From NCBI GenBank assembly GCA_037178855.1, contig JASJZC010000006.1, positions 6,386,001 through 6,450,000 on the forward strand: a stretch of 64,000 nt of DNA. Reading direction: 5' to 3'. This document shows positions 1-16,921 of the stretch, one piece after another (position 1 is the first letter of the stretch; each line of letters begins with the position of its first letter). The DNA is from Oscheius sp. JU75. Taxonomy: Eukaryota; Nematoda; Chromadorea; Rhabditida; Rhabditidae. Below the pieces are notes generated by a model, which was not told where the DNA came from, searched no databases, and saw nothing but the letters and a program-made list of their open reading frames with translations. The position numbers and the translations under genes were made by a program.

Positions 1-89
1 GTCCGTGTCTTTTCTCATTCTGTTCTGTTTTATCGCTAGTTTCAAAACCCCTATTCCGTAGCGGATATCCTTCATTTCCTCCTCTTTTC

Positions 90-127
90 GAGAGAGAGAG
101 AGAGAGAGAGAGTGTGTGTGTGTGTGT
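90..127. repeat. GA/GT microsatellite
   Basis: About eleven GA dinucleotides run directly into about eight TG dinucleotides. It is a simple compound microsatellite with no coding potential. Short GA/CT runs recur in the window, for example a CT run near 48075-48092. Confidence 0.9.
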
Positions 128-2971
128 CTAGACTTTTGGACAGCACATATAGCCCATTCGGTAGGCTATTAATAAGACCCATCTTCGTGTCGACTCTTGA
201 TCCGTTCTCTGTAGTATAATTGAGGCCCAAACTGATTTTCCTGACGTCAAGAGCTAAAGGAAGAGAGAAGCACGTAACGTTATCTTCGTACGAGCCCAAC
301 TCTCCGTTTTTTCTCTTCTAATATAGGCACGTTAATTGAGTTCTGTACAGCTGCAAAAGCTTCTGCCCTATTCGAAGATCTGACATGCGAAAGAAGTAAA
401 CGGCTTCCGCCTGTTTTCTGATGTGAAGTATCTGTGGCTTCATTGACACGTCAGATTATGAAGCTCCATCCCTTTGATATTTATTGTCGCCTTCCTTTGA
501 AGGAAGGCTGTTCCAAAATTTACTTTAACCTCTACTTTTGCAGGGTTGGAATCAGCGAATACCTTAAACTTGGATAATTAAACCGAAGATCGTGCTCGCT
601 CTAAATTGATAACAGAATGAGAAAGTCGAGGTCATACGGGAGAGATCATGATTCTGGGATCGGGAGAACCTTCCATTATGAGAGGGTAAATTCTTTTCCA
701 ATGACGAAACAAAAGCAATTATTGCAGTCTTTTAAAGAAGTTAATCCCCCGAAACCCGTCGCGTTTCTAGAACTTTTCGCTGTTGGAAAGGTGCATTCTG
801 TTCGGGGAAATTGAAACTTCTTACCAATCTTACCAGCCATCACCGCTAATTGATACTAAAACACGTGGTCTGCTGCTTCCCCCTTTACCGGAACCCCGAC
901 AACGTGTGGTTCTACCAGATGAGTCTCCCGGTTGCACTATGAACCAATCCAAATTGCCCAATAAGTCGAATTGCTCCCAATTAGGTCTCTCCCAACATAC
1001 TCATTCACTCTGTTTCTGTGATATCTTTCACCATCTCTCTTCTTGCAATTAGCCTTGCAGCAGAAAAAAGGCTAAGCAATTGCCGGCCTTTCCAGTCCTT
1101 ATGTTCCTTGTTCCCCATTAATTACGGGCTTTCCCGTATCTTCTAGACTCTTGATCCTATCGTGCTGCTTGCGTAAGCGAGCAAAGAGAACTGGATACGG
1201 TAAGTGGGACTCTTGAAATTTAAAGTTCCTTATTGTTCAAGAGCGACTGAGGAGATTGTTTTTCGAGGTAAGTAACTGTAGCTCAGAAGTTACTCCAAAA
1301 GGCGGATACAGCTAGCATGCTTAGTCGAGTCTAGTCGAACTCACTGGCCGGTTAGCTATGTGTTAATCTAACAATACAAACTGATAGTGACTCTCTTTTC
1401 TAAAACCAGCACTTCAAGACCCAATAGGAACGCTCTATCCTGATGCTACTTCCTCTTCATTCCAACTTTTCCTAATATAGACATCCTCTCCGGAAGTGTC
1501 ACTGATGCGTTAAGCAGTTGCTCTCTGTTTGTGTCGTTTCAGCTGCCTCCACATTCCCTGTAAACAGATCCTTTTAAAGAGCGGAAAGTACTCGGGATCA
1601 AGAGGGCTCTAGCCCATTACATTCCTCGAAAAACAGGTGAAGGACGTCTGGTAAACAAAGTTTGTCGGAAACTATTGTCAGACATGTAGTGGCCATTCTT
1701 CTGGCCGACTAATGCAATTCCCCAGCAATGTTGATCATCCACGCTGCGCTGCTCAGGCATGCAGACATTTGCTCCTTTAAAAGTTCATATATTTCGCCCG
1801 TAGACGAAATAATTAGTCGTTTTGCAGCCTTTTTGGAGCTTTGAACTCGAGAGATCTCCTGGGTCCAGGTTAGAAGGATTGTTAAAATTCGCGTTCAAGT
1901 AGACGAAACAGGTGAAATGCTTTGCACCTGGCTCTAAACGAAGTCGACGCGGGAAAGATTGGATTGAGTCTAGAAGAAGTAGAAGCGTGGTGTTTACTCG
2001 AAACTTCCTTTTGATGATCCGTCTGATTTACAATCTCGCTCCATCACATTTACACTTTTCTCTATCAACCTGTCGTTCTATCATTCTGTCTGTATGGCCG
2101 GTCGACTGTTATAGCTGTCAAACTGCTGACTCAAACTCATCTTGGTCATATCGCCATAACTTTATATATCTTTGACGATATGTCTTTAGCATCTTCTACT
2201 CTATCTCTTTGAAGTTATCTCCTTCAGTAAAGGTTGTTGACCTGTCTCGTTCTTGTCTCCAGAATATTGCTTGGTCTGATCCGCAACATATCTACCTCAG
2301 TATTTTGCCAAGTTGCAGCCTTACAAGTTTTCTCAAAGCTGTCACGAGCATTTGTACCGGATCCCCGTAATCGGAAACAATTTTCCCACCAGTTTGAATG
2401 CCAGAACTGAAAGGTTACGTGTAAAACTAATCAAGAATACAACAGTCGAAAGTTATCAGCTCTGATTAATGAAAAGGAGTCTTTAGAAAACGAATATAGT
2501 TTGAGCCAGTCGACTGAAATCTAACGTGAAATGACGCTATTCCACCTGTCTCCCATGCGGCTCGTACAATGAGCTTTCAAATGATGTTTTTCATGCTTAG
2601 GTAGGTTTCTAAGTTAGGAAGTCTGGCTAAAAGCGGTTTTCTTTCTAAAATATACGAAGTAATCTCAAAGACTTTTGACCTCACTTTGTCAGTTATCAGA
2701 AGGACGGTCTACAATTATCGCTCTAGAATTAGATATTCTTTCCCCTTCCTCATTTCACTTTGACTTCCTCTTCTATTACTTTAAACCTAAAACTCGGCAC
2801 TCCCTTTCTCATTCAAACCTTCGCAACACTCTCTTCCCTCTTCCAAAAGACCTCTCTTACTCATCCTGCTCATTAATTTCTCTTCCCTGTTTATGTGCTC
2901 TAGGAGGCGTACCTTCCCATGGCCTTCTTCTCTTCAACCCTGCTCCCATCTCTATCTCAATTCCTTCAGTA
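128..2971. other. No gene recognised; upstream flank of the GPCR gene
   Basis: I find no convincing exon on either strand. The open frames are short and interrupted and show no domain. A donor-like GAGGTAAGT near 1265 and the acceptor-like TTCCTTCAG just before the GPCR start at 2972 could belong to a 5' untranslated intron or to trans-splicing. The sequence cannot decide between them. Confidence 0.5.
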
Positions 2972-4683
2972 ATGGACTCCAATGTGACCGACTACCGTCG
3001 ACTGATCGAGAAGGGCTGCGAGACCATCTTTCCGATCCAGGCTGCTTTGGGTGTCGGAGGCAACATCCTTACCCTGATGGTTCTGCTCTCACGACCGATG
3101 CGTAGTCGGTAAGGGTACTCTTAAATTGTCTTGCACTTTCTTTTCCCTGGCCGCTCATTCTGATTCATAGAGGCAATTATACGACCGCTAATCTTGAGCA
3201 TTATTAAAAAGGGTCTCGGGCGAGTGTGAGCGTAATTTGTTCTTTCGAGTGTCAGGGTATCAGTTTGCTAAGAGGGTTGGAGGACTTGAGGTTTTTTCTA
3301 ACAGTTTGTGTTGGTAATAAAACAAGGGCCAGTCATTTTAAGAACCAACACGATGCTGGCTTGTGCTGCTGTCTCAGATATCCTCTTCCTCCTGGCCATG
3401 TTCCCCAATAATCTTTCGAGAAAATACAGCTGGAACTACGAGCCCTGTACTAGTGAGTCGTTCTTAGATTGGCAATTTAAACAGACGCTTTAGCTTCTCC
3501 TACCGGTTACTGTGAGACGCGGTTCCGTTTTTTCTACATCCATAACAAGACCTTCTTCACCTTCCTGATGAACTGGTTCTCCGGCAGCAGTACCTGGCTC
3601 ATGGTGGCCGTATCTTTTGATCGTCTCTGGGCCATCAAGGCTCCCTTTTCGACAAGGACCAGCAGGTTGGTTCTCGGGTTACGCTCTTCGAAGAACCGAC
3701 GTGAGATTTTGAGAAATTAGCCAGACGAAATGAGGGTAGAGAACAAACAGAATATTGAGGAGGGAGGCATAACAGGGAACTTGGATTTTTGATCCAACTG
3801 GAACTCAGAGTCAAAGCTAGAGAGTGAAAGACTTTTCCAGCTTCGTCCTTCGCGACTGCATCACCATTCCAACCATCGTCGTCTTCAACGCCCTTCTGAC
3901 GATGTACATGAACTTCTCCTTCACAGTAGCAGGCGAATCCAAGAAGGTTGTTTTCTTCTCTTCCCCTCCACCCCGAAAATCTAGGGAACCCAGCGGATTG
4001 TGGCCGTACAAAGCTCGACCATGTTCACTGTCTTCACTCTCATCAATGTCTTCTTCCAAATCTTTCTCCCGATGGCGCTGTTAATCTTATTCAACGGTTT
4101 TCTTCTCTACTACCTGAAGAGTAGACGACAGGTTAGTGTGGGAGGGAGAGACAGAGACCACTGGTTTCCAGTTTCTGGAATCAGCTACAAGTCGGGACGA
4201 CAGAAAATGTTCCGATGAGACACCGCCTCTTTTGGAAAATCAGAGGAAGCTGACGACCGTCACCCGAAACGGCTCGAACAGTTCCGGAGGCTGGACGAAA
4301 CAGCTAGGGAAGGCTGAACGTCACGTCACTATCACTGTGGCTGCCATCGTCTCCGTATTTGTGATCACCCATCTCCCCTCGGCGATTCTCTACGCCAACA
4401 TGTACATCTTCAACCTGCACTCCTACCTACAGGATCCGGACTGTTACATTTGGATCGCTCTGTCTACCTTCATCGTCATTACTGGAAAGGTCAGTTTGAT
4501 ACTTGAAATCTCTGGCCAGTGACTGTATTCAAAGATTTCAAAAGCTGTTTTCAGGTGGCCAACTTCTTCCTCTTCTGCATGAGTTCTCGTCACTTCCGAA
4601 CCCAGATGCGGGCCAAGCTATGCTGCCTCTTCGGCTACCGCCGCATTTTCTACAAACACAGCACTCAGAGAACAACAAGGTAG
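2972..4683 (+). CDS. Rhodopsin-family G protein-coupled receptor (peptide-receptor type)
   Basis: Seven exons join with matching phases: 2972-3108, 3343-3452, 3494-3665, 3841-3946, 3994-4131, 4172-4489 and 4555-4683, giving 369 residues and a TAG stop. The product has the layout of a class A receptor in the plasma membrane: a short N-terminus with one N-glycosylation site (NVT), TM1 with GN, TM3 ending in DRL in place of the usual DRY, a long TM5, a polar third loop of about 50 residues, TM6, and a TM7 with a degenerate NPxxY motif (VANFFLFC). A basic tail follows. Nematode neuropeptide receptors often have such DRL/DRW variants, but I cannot name the ligand. The start lies just after TTCCTTCAG, and AATAAA follows at 4879. 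It would couple to G proteins in neurons or muscle; that role is inferred from the family only. Confidence 0.85.
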
Positions 4684-4878
4684 AAAACAGAAACTGTGTC
4701 AAGAGTCAGAAAACAGACCTTTAGAACCCTTCCTCTGAATCTGATCGGCGACTCGGCCAGTAATGTTCCGATGAATTAGGCAAATTTTTGTCTGTACACA
4801 GGGATTCGACGATATACGAGGCGGGACTTCAGTGATCTCTTTATGATCTTCAAGTGACGGTGACTAGATTATGATCTC

Positions 4879-4884
4879 AATAAA
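4879..4884 (+). promoter_or_regulatory. Polyadenylation signal AATAAA of the GPCR gene
   Basis: A canonical AATAAA lies about 195 bases past the GPCR stop codon on the same strand. It is the first such hexamer downstream, so it probably sets the 3' end of that transcript. Confidence 0.6.
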
Positions 4885-4971
4885 TATATTTGGTTATAAC
4901 ATTTATTCTGAAACCAATTACTATTCCTTTTTACAGCAAGCGTAGCAGTTTGTGTGACCACCAACATCGGT

Positions 4972-5168
4972 TTAACACTCGAACACGTAGTTTTCAGGAT
5001 AGCTTTCGGGGCTCTGTTGGTACATTGCCCAGCGGATCCAATCCACTGAAACAGTCTTTTAAAAGAGTTAACTTTGAGCATACCTTCATCGTTTATGAGC
5101 CTAGGGCACGTTAAAATGAAAGAGTTGACGGAAGTCAGCATCAGAAGAATAAAAAGAATAGATTTCAT
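4972..5168 (-). CDS. Candidate small secreted peptide
   Basis: The ATG at 5168 opens a textbook signal peptide (MKSILFILLMLTSVNS) followed by a mature part. A 38-nt intron (5046-5083, GTATGC...TTTCAG) joins exons 5168-5084 and 5045-4972, giving 52 residues ending at TAA. Without splicing the frame runs to 4869 (99 residues) but looks less protein-like. A TTCCTCAG acceptor lies about 18 bases upstream of the ATG. After the TAA the same frame stays open for 16 codons, to TAG at 4921, and holds a cysteine cluster (NCYACCKKE). The stop may therefore be a recent truncation or a sequence error. I do not recognise the family. It is small and lies close to the GPCR 3' end on the opposite strand. Confidence 0.4.
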
Positions 5169-5355
5169 GGTATAGTCAGAAGATAGGAACTGAGGAAGGA
5201 GTGCAAAGGTTCAGAATTTATGAAGAACTTAGTTTGCGACGAATCCCAGACGGCTCAATAAGAGAAGTCTCGTCATTTCTATTACGTGTAGTTCATTTCT
5301 TTGTGAATTTATTACATTGTGAATGACAAACACTGAGTGGCGATTATCAAAACGT

Positions 5356-6840
5356 TTAAGTCTGACCGTAAATCTCAACAATTGACTCAATGAATCCAAT
5401 GGTTTCGTCGCGCTTCTGTTTCACAGTATCCAGCTTAATGAGGCGCTCGTAGAGAACAGAATAGTCAAGGACAGGTCCCGGTCGAAGGATTTCCTCCAAG
5501 CAGCACACAAATGAATCGTTCACACCAATGTATTTCATATCCACTTGAACCATAGTTGACCGAAAGAAATCATCACGTAAAATTGTGAGAAAGTATGCCT
5601 CCTCCATGTTCTCATAGTCCATGAGCCAAAAGTCGCGCTTGCCGGCCTTGAACAATATACTTGGGAAAATAAAACACGTTAGATACCCAACTAGAAGCGT
5701 CGTTCGGTCTCAAGAAGTCGACTCCTTTGAGTTCAAACTGACCCAGGTAGAGCCCATCTGGCGGGATGACATTTCCGCGAACAGTTGTTAAGTCAAGATC
5801 ATAGAAGGCGATAGTTTCGTGGAAAAGAAACCCATATTCTAATTTTGTTTGATAGTTTGTATGATAGCTCTAAATATTCGGACTAATTTGAGACAGATAA
5901 ATGGGGATACAGAAGGACGAAAATATCGTCTGATATTTACCTTTAAAATATATTCGAGATCCGTCCAGTCGAATGCGTCTCTAGGCCAAGATAGAAGGGC
6001 AGACATTTTTCGATTGAAAAAAGAAGACCAGACGATATTTGCCGATGAGTAATTGTCATCGAAATGACAGTAGAAAGAAGCAAGACTCTAAAAACATCTT
6101 TCAATGCTTGAAACAAGAAAGCATAACTCACATTTATCAGTTTGTTCTGGACCAGTTCCATATTCTTTTTGCTCTGTTTCAAGAATACGTTTCGAAGTGT
6201 CCATTTTGTTGCCAAAGTGTCAAATTGTTCGACAGTCACGTTCTTCAACTCAATCCGTCGTGGCTTCAGCCCATGAACAACCCGCAGGAACAGATCAAAG
6301 GCTGCCGAAAAGACCCTGTTTCCTTCTTCGTCATCGTCCGCACAGTAATTTAACTGAAAGTTGGACATATGAATTTATAATAAAAAAAACTACCACAGCT
6401 AGAGCAGGAAAGTTGAACCCGGAAATTGCAGAAGTTATTACGTCCAAAGTATTGAGATTTAGAGGCATCTTCAGATTTGAGTCCCCGTGGTTCCGACCGT
6501 AGTCAACGACTACCAGTGGCTCGGTAATCTCGGCGTCATCAGGACTCTGGAAATAGTCCTCTTAAATGTACTCTACCAATGTTTACCGCTAGCTTTTTAA
6601 ACGGATCGGTGTTTTTCATCGAGTTCAGAAGACAAAGCTTTGGGGCTCTTCGGTAGATGTAGATTTTTAGACTTCTTCTGTGTTTTTCACAGAACTGGTC
6701 GACGGACCGACATGTTCGCCGAAAACGGACATAGGGAATGGCTTGACACTATAACTTTTGTATCCCTTAGTAAGTTGACTTACTTTTCTCACAAGCTGAA
6801 TCTTCAGTACTGTTGGCAGCTCGAGAAAGGACGGGAACAT
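5356..6840 (-). CDS. F-box domain protein
   Basis: Seven exons are phase-consistent: 6840-6784, 6748-6587, 6546-6394, 6353-6132, 6087-5941, 5869-5743 and 5690-5356, for 400 residues. The N-terminus fits an F-box: FLELPTVLKIQLVRK, a spaced RFRRTCRSVDQFC and then KHRRSLKIY, over roughly residues 3-45. F-box proteins bridge SKP1-cullin ubiquitin ligases to substrates. The remaining 350 residues have no leucine-rich or WD repeats that I can see; nematode F-box families often carry such unrecognised substrate-binding regions. The introns are 35-80 nt. Residue L53 onward is continuous across the former ORF breaks, so the gene looks intact. It lies in tandem with the unknown gene at 7.35-8.0 kb and with gpi, all on the minus strand. 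The F-box call is moderate because it rests on pattern only. Confidence 0.7.
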
Positions 6841-7349
6841 CCGACAGGACGAAAAAAGTGATTCGAAATGGGGTAGCCGCGATAGCAATTGCTATCGAAA
6901 AATTAAATCTTCCGGGATGAGAATGGATTATTTCTTATCTTCTCTCTTATGAGAGAAAAGGGAGGAGTACAATTACAGTCGGGCGAGTGGCGTTAGTCAA
7001 TTCAGACTTGCTCAAAGCATGACCAGCCCAAAGAGGCAAAAACCGAGACTCGATACCGCCCCAACCTCTTCCTTGATATTGATTGCCCCGATGGGTCAGG
7101 CGAAGTGTCTATCAACTGATAGACTCTATTCATTGTTCACCTGGTGACGCAGAGGCCTGCTCGTGATGCAAATCTAATCGGTGATATCATTTTTGGACTC
7201 GAGGACAACAGTATCATTTTAACGCTATGTCAGAGACTACATGATTGTAGGTCTGGCTCGCATTCGTGTCTGCACAGTAGGAATGAAACAGTTTATGAAA
7301 AATGGAACAAATACACGCGTAGGTCAAAAATGTACAAGTGGTTGTCTCT

Positions 7350-8014
7350 CTATCTATGGCTAAGGTACACCTCCGAATAAGCTCTCATGAAGTCGTACAC
7401 ATGTCTGATTCCGTTCTCTTTGGTAATCGAAACAGCTCGGGCTCGGATGGTTCTAAACCAATCGCCAAACTGTTCTCTATGCTCAATTAGACGAATCATT
7501 TTCCCGTAGAAACGATAAAAACTAGGAATTTGATGATCTAGCTCTAGTTGGAGGCAGATATAAGTCAAGGCAATGTCAAATTGGAAGAGATCACTGTGTG
7601 TGACATAAGCGTACTCATCCCCGTCATCGGTGACCATCCAAAACGTTGTAGTAATGTCTTTAAATGGGACACGATGACAGAACCAGTCGATGTACTGTTC
7701 GATATCGATTGAGAGACGACGAAGGGCCTCATCGTGACTGACGAAGCCTTCTTCCTCCAATTCGGAACTTTCCGCTTCTCCGGGTTCTGCAGTTTCCAGA
7801 GCCATACTGTCTTCTTCTTCTGGCTCTGGCCCTTCCTGAAAGAATAACTTCTGTTTGAAAAACTAGTTTAAAAACTCACAATAATCTCCATAGGCTCATT
7901 TTCCCAAAGTTCTTGCAACATGGTCTTCTGTTGCGAAATCGGGCTCAGTTCTCTTTCGAAGGTGGCCGGCTCTTCCGGAATGTAGAGGTCGGGAACATCG
8001 TAGATGCTGGGCAT
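7350..8014 (-). CDS. Unknown acidic 206-residue protein
   Basis: Two exons (8014-7880 and 7835-7350) are joined by a 44-nt intron in phase 0 and encode 206 residues. The ATG follows TTTTCAG at 8 bases, a typical nematode acceptor. Residues 1-75 are strongly acidic and probably disordered (EGPEPEEED, ESSELEEEG). Residues 76-206 look like a compact helical domain rich in aromatic residues, with WFCHRVPFKD, WMVTDDGDEYAY and FYRFYGKMIRLIEHREQF. There is no signal peptide or membrane segment. I do not recognise the family. It lies about 360 bases downstream of the gpi stop on the same strand, so an operon is conceivable but unproven. Confidence 0.65.
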
Positions 8015-8374
8015 TTTGACTGAAAAGGAGTCAATCGGTCAAAAGGTTCGAGGAAGAAAAAAATAAAAGAATTGTAAGGGTGTGAACTGATAAGCTCTGG
8101 TTGCAAAAGCCTATCAGCTGAGCAAATACTCTGGGATGCTTGGAAGACCCCTTTCGCAAGTTTTCCTCTTGGCACATTTTGCAGTTGGATCTCTCATGTC
8201 CATCTTCTTTTCATCATGCCTACCTGTATCCTGTCCTTGGTCTTTCACAAATCGGGCAGAGAACCACGTACATATTTATTCTCTGGCTAAGAATTGACTA
8301 GTGTTTAAATCGGGGGAAAACTACACAAAATGCTGACAAGAAGATTAAAATAGAGAGAGAAAGACGGACATCCA

Positions 8375-13927
<5,553 letters not shown>

Positions 13928-14803
13928 ATGTCTTCTCCACCAGCTCCCGCCTCTCCGACACATTTGACGCCGGGACGACAGCTCAGCGTCACAACGGAAG
14001 AGGGGCAACAACAGACAAAGTTGGAACAGAAACCGGAAAGAAAGCACAAGAAGGTGAGGGAGAGGGGTTTGACACTTTTGAAGACGAAAATAGAGAGACA
14101 TGCCTCGGATATACGTTCTTTGAACCTAAAGAACTGATTGTTACAATTCTGAAAAGAGGCTGTTCTCTATGAGACCTTCTCTTTTTCGTCCATAACATTT
14201 TCTGATACTTTAATTTTCGCAAAAGACTCCAGAAAATTATGTTCACTTCCCGTTTCAAAACCAGGAAGACTATGAGGCTTCACTTCGTAATACATACACT
14301 TTGTGGAATGCCCTTTCTCTTCCGCTGACTACCGCTACACGTGGTCGGTTAATATTCAAATTGTGTGACATTTTGCGCTGTAAAAGAGGACTTGAGCGTC
14401 AAATGAAATATTCTTAAATTTTACCACTTTTCGTAAGTAGTCTGTTTCTGCTCCCATTGATTGTAACCTCCTTCCTACCCTCCTAATCTGTAGTGTTTTC
14501 TAAGTACCAAGGATTAATGATGAGGAGCGGGATGAATGGATTTGTCTATGTTTAAAGTCTGACAGCTCTCTGTCTCTCTAGTTCTTGGTCTCTGTTTCTA
14601 AACCTTTGTCTTCCAGATCGTCGCGCTCTCTGGAGAAGAGTCCGTCGAGATGTCCAATGCTCCGCCACCCGTCTCCTTGGCCAACAAGAATCGCTTCCGG
14701 TACCTCGCCCTGTTTTCCAAATTTTAGTATTAGTTCCAGCCAAGCACATGCCTCCTTCCGCATTCGGATGCTCCAGGAACAACACGGATCCGGATTTGAA
14801 CCA
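13928..14803 (+). CDS. mec-2: mec-2 distal alternative first exon set A (N-terminal extension)
   Basis: Three phase-matched exons: 13928-14053 (MSSPPAPASPTHLTPG start, 42 codons, after TTTTCAG), 14617-14699 and 14740-14803. The set ends in SFRIRMLQEQHGSGFEP and leaves phase 0, so it can splice to 18297 (VFMTKKRTRDNK...) and on toward the mec-2 core. The encoded segment is hydrophilic, rich in Pro, Ser and Lys, and has no membrane segment. It would lengthen the cytosolic N-terminus of MEC-2. The link to mec-2 is inferred from phase compatibility, shared strand and the absence of any stop codon or other terminal exon before the core; a separate upstream gene cannot be excluded. Its last exon is a near copy of part of exon 17588-17747. 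Confidence 0.55.
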
Positions 14804-16418
14804 GTAAGTCCCTTAATCTTATTTTGTGCGGGGCGGCGGTTCTTCCCATGTAACGTTTCATTTTTCTGTATATTTTTTGTGTTTTCTATGGACTCTTCGT
14901 GCAAACATCTGTTATCCTTGCCCTTTCTATTCTTCACGTTCTGGCCCTCTGAGCCAGAATACGAGTGCGGGGATTAGCGCGTCATATTCGCTAGTGTTTT
15001 CAGGCACTTAGTATTAATAAATTGCCTCCTTTATCCACGTGCTACCACCCAGTCAGTATCTTACTCTCACTGTTCTCTCTGAACCATTTTGATCTCCGTT
15101 ATTATTTCAACCGTCCCATAGTCATTCACTAGGTCATATTTTAGCATCCTTTCTTGTAGGAGGTCGAAGGGAAACATTGTTGTAGTTTCAGATGTACCCT
15201 TCCAAAGTAATTTGCAAAACAAGCTGCAAAACCGCCTGAAGAAGTAGATAGGCGGAAATGCAACTTGTTCTTCGAATTAGATCTAGGAAAACGTACAGTA
15301 TTGGTCTCGGAGAAACAAAGAAAAGTCTCAATTAAAATGACTCACTAGGTAAAAAAAGGGGTTTGATCTTGGCGAGACATGGCCGACTGCAAATGACCCG
15401 GAAACCCAGCTTAATTATGCCAATGCACTAGTGAGTATGGGTGTGAGTATTGCCTTTTTTTTTAACCAACAATCCAATAGAGCTCTTTTTCTGAAACAAT
15501 AGATTCGTCTCATTCCGAACATTGCTCTTTTCATTGACTTTAATTGCTTCCTCGACACGATTAATCGTGAGCCGAGGCAGAGCCTCTTCGAAACTTCTTC
15601 TCCCTCAATTCTGCATCTGTTCTCATCTGTTCTACCAGTAATAAATTTTATACTGGCAGATGTTGATCGGGTCCTCCCTTACTAATTTCGCTATTTTTTC
15701 TTCCAATCTCATTCTAGCTTTTGTGATTCAAGATCTGGAAGCCATAGCTGTTTGGGGATTAGTTTGTAGTTTCTGGGCGTTGGTCAAGAAACGAGGTGTT
15801 CACCAGACTCTCTTGTAATTCTTAAAAGTAACTTTAAATCTTGTTGAGTAAAGGAAGGAGTAATATCCGTATTTTTTATGTAGGAAGCAAGATGTTCTTC
15901 GATTACTAGGCACTATCTTGCTTTTGAAATTAAGAGACACTCCCAGACCATGTATCCCTTTGCAATATTCTACTGTGTTCGACGCAGGTGAGTCGAGACT
16001 GCCAGATGGAATATTGCACAGATTCATGAATCTTTCCTCTCTGTCCCATAACACCTCGTCACAAGTCTTCTCTTATCTCTCGCTTCGGCTTATCCCGATA
16101 TTTACAAGCCTCCAGATTCGCCTAATCTCTCGCATTTCTGTCTCTTTGCGGCTGTTTCTCTTCTTATTTTGGGTAGAAAACAGAAGATCGGAAGAGCTGC
16201 ATCGGAAATGTTTAACTCAGGGGGCCTTTTAGAGTTTCAGATGCACTTTTAGCAGGAGTCTCGACATTTGTTGTGTGTCTCTTTTTGGAGCATTTGCTTT
16301 GGCTTCTTAACCTTAATATCAAACAGTTGGCAACAATAACTCACCGCGATTTTTTGGTATCTACGGTATTGTCTCGGTAGTCAATTGAACTTGTGATCGC
16401 TCCCGAGTTGCTCTAACG
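14804..16418. other. Intron-like interval without recognised gene
   Basis: Low-complexity and T-rich sequence between the A exon set and the antisense gene. I see no exon with consistent phase on either strand. Confidence 0.4.
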
Positions 16419-16870
16419 TCATGATTCAAACATGTAGCTACCATAAGCAATCTTCGAAACGTCTGGTCTTTTTGTCCTTCTTTTCACCCCAATAACCTCC
16501 TCCTGGGCTGTTTCCAAACCCTCCTCCTCAGTCTCTGCCTTACTATATCCTTCTAGAATGTCGTGGACCACCACAGACGACGAGGGATGGTCTAAAGGTT
16601 CCAAAGTAAGTTCCTGGCTATCCTCTGCAACAAATCCAACTAGGGTAGCTTCCAAAAAGGACTAAGGCCCGCTCACTCTGTACCGACATCACCGGCCTCA
16701 GTCAGTCGTCTGGAGCCGGTCTTTGACTCTCCTTTGTCACAAAAGTAAGTTATTTTCGAAGTGTCTTTAATCTCCTCCCATTCATCGGAATCGATCACAC
16801 CTGAGTATACGCTCTCGACGAGAACGGAAATTGGGCTCCATCTGGGGGCTTCCTCTCTCTCCCCATCCAC
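16419..16870 (-). CDS. Small acidic protein nested antisense in the mec-2 locus
   Basis: Two exons, 16870-16684 and 16624-16419, joined by a 59-nt intron (GTACAG...TTGCAG), encode 130 residues: MDGEREEAPRWSPISVLVES... to SKIAYGSYMFES. The protein is acidic (runs such as AETEEEGLETAQEE) with one basic patch (VKRRTKRPD). It has no signal peptide or membrane segment and I do not recognise it. It lies about 50 bases upstream of the alternative mec-2 start at 16922 in divergent orientation, so the two could share a promoter. The two long complementary frames support it, but only one splice junction is inferred, so confidence is modest. Confidence 0.45.
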
Positions 16871-16921
16871 TGATTGATATTCGCATATTATCCACGTCTA
16901 ATTTGTAGTAAGAAGAGACAA

